In this document: positions 9,193 to 12,717 of the stretch, one piece after another | Layout: every line of letters starts with the position of its first letter | Numbering within the stretch: the stretch's first letter is position 1 | Assembly: GCA_013140935.1 (NCBI GenBank) | Contig: JABFSD010000588.1 | Location: 1 to 12,717 of the forward strand | Reading direction: 5' to 3' | DNA: 12,717 nucleotides | Source: Acidobacteriota bacterium | GTDB taxonomy: Bacteria; Acidobacteriota; Blastocatellia; RBC074 | The notes under the pieces: generated by a model | What the model was told of the DNA's origin: nothing | Database searches by the model: none | What the model saw: the letters and a program-made list of their open reading frames with translations, nothing else | Position numbers and translations under genes: made by a program

Positions 9193-10545
9193 TTACTTCG
9201 CGCCGATAGCGGCCAGCATTTCCGCATTCGAGCCGTGCTTGAAAAACTCCAGCCCGCGTTGGGCGGCGGCTTCCTGTTCAACGGCTTCGAGCTTTTGCAC
9301 GTCAGTCCAACTCACCGTGCGTACGCCACGACTTTTCAGCAACGCTTCTAACGCCGCGAATTTCTCACCGACATTCGCCGCACTGCCGCTCGCTTGCGTT
9401 TCGAGAAAACGTTGAACGACAGCAACGCCGCGTTCGCCGTCCTGTTTGGCTTTGCCGACCAAACCGTCGGAAGCCTGCCGCGACCAGCCGATGACAAACG
9501 TATCGGTCAATCGTTGCTCTGTCGCCGGGTCGTAAACCTGATAAGCCTCATCGCCCGCGTTCGTCGCATCAGGCACGGGGTTTTTAACGTAAGCCGAACC
9601 TGAATAAGGCAAGCCGAGGTGCGCGTCGGCGCTATCGCCCACCGCAAAGATCACCGTATCAACCGGCAAGTCGTAATGTGTGCCGAGGCTGCGCGCTGAG
9701 AAGTCTTCGCCTTTGGGCACGAGCGTAGTGTCTTCGACGCGCAAAGCGGAAACGCGCTCGTCAGCATCGCTCAACACTTCGGTCGGCGCGCTCAAATAAC
9801 GAAACGTCAGTCGCGTCGTACTCACGCCTTCCTTACCCGGTTCGTTGACGTGTTTGGTCAAGGCTTTGTGCAACGCTACGAACCCATCGTCATCAACATG
9901 AATGTGCGGACGTACTCGTTCGAGTTCTTGGTCTAAAGCCTCACGGTCAAAATTCGCGGCGACCGATTTGATTTCGATGTCGGTGTAAGCGCGCTGCGCC
10001 GGGCCGCGTCGCGCGACGAGAATGACTTCGGGCGTCTGGCGTTCGTGAACGAGGTAATGCGCGATGTCTATGGCTACGTTGCCGATGCCGATGATGGCGA
10101 CGCGCTCGCCAAGATCGAAAGGCCGCTCGCTGAACGGCGGCAAGCCGTTGTAGTGATAAACCAAATCCTTCGCGTGAAAAACACCGCGCGCTTCTTCACC
10201 TGGCAGGCCGAGTGACTTTGTGCCTTGCGCTCCGGCGGCGACAACCAATACGGAAGGCTTCAGCACGTTACGCACTTCTTGTAAGGTCAGATCAGCTTGT
10301 TCACCGAGCTTCACATTGCCGACGTAATGCACCCGCGCGTCGCCTAGAATCTGGCGAAACTGTTTGCGGATGCCTTCTTTCATCTTGTGCTTGTTCCAAT
10401 AAATGCCGTATTCAACCAGTCCGCCCGGCTTGATGTCGCGGTTGAGCAGAATGACTTCGTGACCGGCTTCGGCCAGTTTGCGCGTGCCATAAATTCCCGC
10501 CGGGCCTGCGCCAACGACGACTACCAGATGCCCACTGTTTGCCAT
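9193..10545 (-). CDS. Ferredoxin-NADP+ reductase, adrenodoxin-reductase (FprA) type
   Basis: A 450-residue flavoprotein that would pass electrons between NADPH and a ferredoxin, in the cytoplasm. It has an FAD-binding Rossmann motif at residues 12-17 (GAGPAG, followed by IYGTRKLAEAGH), the PGGLVEYGI loop at 40-48, an ATG-like VVAAGAQ at 101-107, an NADP-binding GIGNVA at 153-158, and the RRGP segment at 179-182 followed by AYTDIEIK. These match adrenodoxin reductase/FprA, whose RRGP..FT.KE stretch is characteristic. The late FAD-contact motif is GWSRQASDGLVGKAK (353-367), equivalent to GW.RGPTG.IG in the family. Length is normal. No CxxC pair is present, which argues against a thioredoxin-reductase type. 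The start has no clear Shine-Dalgarno sequence, but the glycine motif at residue 12 supports it. A large inverted repeat lies 22 bases upstream. An NrnA remnant follows 8 bases after the stop. Confidence 0.9.
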   Translation of the reverse strand: MANSGHLVVVVGAGPAGIYGTRKLAEAGHEVILLNRDIKPGGLVEYGIYWNKHKMKEGIRKQFRQILGDARVHYVGNVKLGEQADLTLQEVRNVLKPSVLVVAAGAQGTKSLGLPGEEARGVFHAKDLVYHYNGLPPFSERPFDLGERVAIIGIGNVAIDIAHYLVHERQTPEVILVARRGPAQRAYTDIEIKSVAANFDREALDQELERVRPHIHVDDDGFVALHKALTKHVNEPGKEGVSTTRLTFRYLSAPTEVLSDADERVSALRVEDTTLVPKGEDFSARSLGTHYDLPVDTVIFAVGDSADAHLGLPYSGSAYVKNPVPDATNAGDEAYQVYDPATEQRLTDTFVIGWSRQASDGLVGKAKQDGERGVAVVQRFLETQASGSAANVGEKFAALEALLKSRGVRTVSWTDVQKLEAVEQEAAAQRGLEFFKHGSNAEMLAAIGAK

Positions 10546-10567
10546 GTTGATGTTTGATGATATGACG

Positions 10568-10664
10568 CATTCTCAATTCTCAATTTTGCATCCTCAATTT
10601 TTGACAGGGAACGATCAGCTTACCTGTCAAAAAATTGAGAATGTAAAATTGAGAATTGAGAATG
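10568..10664. repeat. Long near-perfect inverted repeat between two minus-strand genes
   Basis: Left arm 10568-10608 and right arm 10623-10664 (41 and 42 bases) are reverse complements except for two mismatches and one extra A/T, with a 14-base loop. The outer part of each arm is built of TTGAGAAT-type units in tandem (ATTCTCAATTCTCAATTTT on the left) and the inner tip is GACAGG/CCTGTC. It fills most of the 144-base gap between the YCF48-type gene and the reductase gene. It could be a strong transcriptional block, an mRNA stabiliser, or a small non-autonomous palindromic mobile element. Confidence 0.9.
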
Positions 10665-10689
10665 AGGTTGTTCGTGTTTGCCTGAAAGT

Positions 10690-11640
10690 TTACTGAATCG
10701 GCCCGTTGTATTTCAGCACGAGACCGTCTGCGCCTACGACCCAGAGTTGTCCCTTTTTGATCGAGATGCCGTAAAGGTCTTTGTCAGTGCCGCTCTCTTG
10801 CTCGACCCAGGTTTTGCCGCCATCGCCCGTACGCAAGATCAAGCCTTCGTGCCCGATGGCCCAGCCGTTGCGTTCGTTGACGAAGGCGACGTTGACCAGA
10901 CTTTTTTTCAACGAATAAGAAACGTTTTCCCACGACGTACCTGCGTTGGTCGAACGCAGCATGAATCCGTCATCGCCTACTACCCAAGCGTAATCTCTGC
11001 CGTTGGTTTCGATGTGATAAAGATATTTGTCAGTGCCGCTGGCTTGCCGTTCCCACGTGCGTCCGCCATCGTCGGTGAAAAGAATCGTGCCTTCTTCTCC
11101 TACGGCCCAGCCGCGCTGATCGCTGACGAATTTGACGTGAACGAGTTCGACTTTGACGCCGCTTTCCTGACTGACCCAACTGCGTCCGCCGTCGTCTGTG
11201 TGCAGGATGCGCCCGTGCGTGCCGACGACCCAGCCTTTTTTCGCCGACGGGAAAGCGATGCTGTAAAGTTTCGGCGCGTCATCTTTTGCCGCATTCGCAG
11301 GCGTTTCAATCTGAAATACGAAATCCCAGTTCTCGCCCGCATCGGTCGTTTTCATGATCGTTGCCGCATCATCAATCAGCCAGCCTTCGGTGCGGGTGCG
11401 AAAGAATACGTCGTTGAGATTGGTGCTGACGCGCGAATTGAGCGGACGCCATTCGGTGCCGCCGTTTTGCGTCGTATGCACGATGCCGCGATTGCCGATG
11501 ATCCAGCCGCGATTTTGATCGAGAAAATAGACCGCGTTGAGATCGCGTTTTGAACGATCCTGAAAAACGATTGACCATTGCGCCTGCACGCCGAGCGCAC
11601 AGACGACGAGCAACATCATCGTAGTGAGGCATTGTTTCAT
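10690..11640 (-). CDS. Exported YCF48/BNR-type seven-repeat beta-propeller protein
   Basis: A 316-residue protein with a cleavable signal peptide (MKQC, hydrophobic core, cleavage after VQA at residue 20). The rest is seven repeats of the YCF48/HCF136 and BNR type, each built around (G)W.VG..G.I..T.DGG..W. The repeat tryptophans are at 46, 87, 137, 178, 219, 260 and 300, about 41 residues apart, with one 50-residue repeat because of an insert rich in Ala, Lys and Asp near 113-123. This predicts a seven-bladed propeller in the periplasm or on the surface. The family name comes from photosystem II assembly factors, but in non-phototrophs such proteins are usually of unknown role, and no photosystem gene is present here. 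A GGAG (minus strand, 11655-11652) precedes the ATG. It follows the S41 gene by 66 bases and may share its transcript. Confidence 0.9.
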   Translation of the reverse strand: MKQCLTTMMLLVVCALGVQAQWSIVFQDRSKRDLNAVYFLDQNRGWIIGNRGIVHTTQNGGTEWRPLNSRVSTNLNDVFFRTRTEGWLIDDAATIMKTTDAGENWDFVFQIETPANAAKDDAPKLYSIAFPSAKKGWVVGTHGRILHTDDGGRSWVSQESGVKVELVHVKFVSDQRGWAVGEEGTILFTDDGGRTWERQASGTDKYLYHIETNGRDYAWVVGDDGFMLRSTNAGTSWENVSYSLKKSLVNVAFVNERNGWAIGHEGLILRTGDGGKTWVEQESGTDKDLYGISIKKGQLWVVGADGLVLKYNGPIQ

Positions 11641-11706
11641 TTTGATTACTTCTCCGAAGGGACAACGAAAGGGCAGTGGGGACTGCCGCTTAATACGGCG
11701 CGCAGT

Positions 11707-12717
11707 TTAGTTACTGTTCGGAGTAGCTGGCAAGGGACGCGCGGCTGGAGCGTCAAAGGTTGGAACGGTCAATTTGAATTGCGGCGGCATTTGATTGCCA
11801 AATAAAAATCGCGCGTTGAGCGAACTCACTGCACTTTCGAGCGGCGCGTCGCGTCCCATCAGCAAGTCGTTGACGGCGAGCGGTACGCGTTCATCGGGTT
11901 GCACGCCGAAACCTTCGATGCGGCGTCCGTTGGCGGTGCGAAAGTCTGTGTCGCTCACGTTGAGCTTGCCGCCGTCATCAAGCCGCAGCGTACGGCTTAC
12001 GCCCAACAAACAACCGCACGTCGCCGGATTCGTACCGATCACGACGCCGCGCTTTCGCTCTTGTACGGCGGCGGCAAAAATCTCTGCGCCACTCGCTGAA
12101 CGGCTGCTGACCAGTACGACTAACGGCGCTTGATAACGATCTTTCACACGCAGCGTCCGCCGATGCGTAGCCCTTCCCTGCCGCGTCACGAATTCGCCCA
12201 AGTCGGTTTCTTCGGGAAAAAAGTAACTCGCCAGTTGCGTCACCGTGCTGACGAATCCGCCGCCGTTGTTGCGCAAGTCTAGAATCAGTCCGCGCGTATC
12301 GCGCAGCTTCAACAAAGCTAATTCAAAATCTTTTTCAATCTCCGGCCCGAAGCCGCTGACTTCGATATAGCCGATGTTGTAAGGCAACAACCGCTGTGTC
12401 ACGCGGCGCTGAAACTCGACATAACGGCGCGTCAATCCGTAATTCAATTCGGCTCCGGTTTCGTTGACGACGGTCAGAATCAGCGACGAATCGCGCGGGC
12501 CGTAAAACAATCGCTCCAGACTTTGCAGGTCGCGCGCCACCGGCGTCGAACTCACGCCGACTTCTTCTTTCAATTTTTCCAGCACCTTTTCAATCGGTTC
12601 GCCATCGAGTTTCGTCACAGTCACGCCCGCGCGCATGCCTTTCGCCGCCGCGTCAGAACCGGCTTCGACATTGGTGATGACGGGGCGACCTTCGATGCGG
12701 CGCACCGTTAATCCCAC
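11707..12717 (-). CDS. S41-family peptidase (C-terminal processing protease-like) with PDZ domain, 5' end missing
   Basis: The last 336 residues of a serine peptidase of family S41. The first codon in the window is an internal GTG and the reading frame runs off the edge, so the N-terminus is absent. Visible parts are a PDZ domain (about 1-50: GLTVRRIEGRPVITNVEAGS, GMRAGVTVTKLDGEPI), the S41 core opening at about 115 (NIGYIEVSGF), the conserved GLILDLRNNGGG (143-154), and the nucleophile motif SRSASGAEIFAAAVQ (205-219) with Ser209 aligning to the catalytic Ser. Next comes GVVIGTN (224-230) and the closing GFGVQPDERV (269-278). The segment where Ser-Lys members have the catalytic Lys (GE.T.GKG in Prc/CtpA) reads GTNPATCGC here, with no Lys. 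The enzyme may use a different base, as some S41 relatives do, or be inactive. It heads the minus-strand group with the YCF48-type gene. Confidence 0.9.
   Translation of the reverse strand: MGLTVRRIEGRPVITNVEAGSDAAAKGMRAGVTVTKLDGEPIEKVLEKLKEEVGVSSTPVARDLQSLERLFYGPRDSSLILTVVNETGAELNYGLTRRYVEFQRRVTQRLLPYNIGYIEVSGFGPEIEKDFELALLKLRDTRGLILDLRNNGGGFVSTVTQLASYFFPEETDLGEFVTRQGRATHRRTLRVKDRYQAPLVVLVSSRSASGAEIFAAAVQERKRGVVIGTNPATCGCLLGVSRTLRLDDGGKLNVSDTDFRTANGRRIEGFGVQPDERVPLAVNDLLMGRDAPLESAVSSLNARFLFGNQMPPQFKLTVPTFDAPAARPLPATPNSN

Noticed and set aside
8898..9281. 127-codon minus-strand frame starting inside the reductase gene
   Set aside because: Its first part is out of frame within the reductase and only the middle matches NrnA. 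It is one segment of the frameshifted remnant, not a gene.
10678..11553. Long open frame of 291 codons on the plus strand
   Set aside because: It is fully antisense to the YCF48-type gene, whose repeats and signal peptide are unambiguous. The open frame reflects the codon bias of the repeats on the other strand.

Overview
The window looks like a chromosomal piece from a Gram-negative soil-type bacterium, most plausibly an Acidobacteriota (Blastocatellia-like) genome. This is inferred from the gene mix: a Sec-exported Rhs/YD-repeat giant, a YCF48-type propeller, an S41 peptidase, an adrenodoxin-type ferredoxin reductase and an IS1634-type element. No rRNA, tRNA, CRISPR array or clear origin is visible.

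Layout. (1) Positions 1-1105: the 5' part of an IS1634-family insertion sequence read on the minus strand. Its transposase is broken by a one-base frameshift near 759-761, and two small hairpins lie ahead of its start codon. (2) Positions 1376-8595, plus strand: a three-gene block made of a small exported protein of unknown function, a giant Rhs protein (1992 aa from the start at 2210), and a four-helix membrane protein whose start overlaps the Rhs stop. A strong intrinsic terminator at 8707-8740 closes the block. It is visibly more AT-rich than the genes to its right, consistent with acquisition by transfer. (3) Positions 8798-12717, minus strand, GC-rich: in transcription order, an S41 peptidase (5' end outside the window), a seven-repeat YCF48/BNR propeller, a near-perfect ~97-bp inverted repeat, an FprA-type ferredoxin-NADP+ reductase, and a truncated, twice-frameshifted remnant of an NrnA-type DHH phosphoesterase.

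The main item of interest is the Rhs gene. It has a Sec signal peptide, a YD-repeat shell, an F-type (fucolectin-like) lectin domain inserted between the shell and the conserved Rhs core, an unrecognised C-terminal domain of about 215 residues, and an overlapping polytopic membrane gene that looks like its immunity protein. Together these suggest a surface-displayed, glycan-targeted polymorphic toxin with a membrane-embedded antidote. The lectin motif and gene architecture are read directly from the sequence; the toxin and immunity roles are inference.
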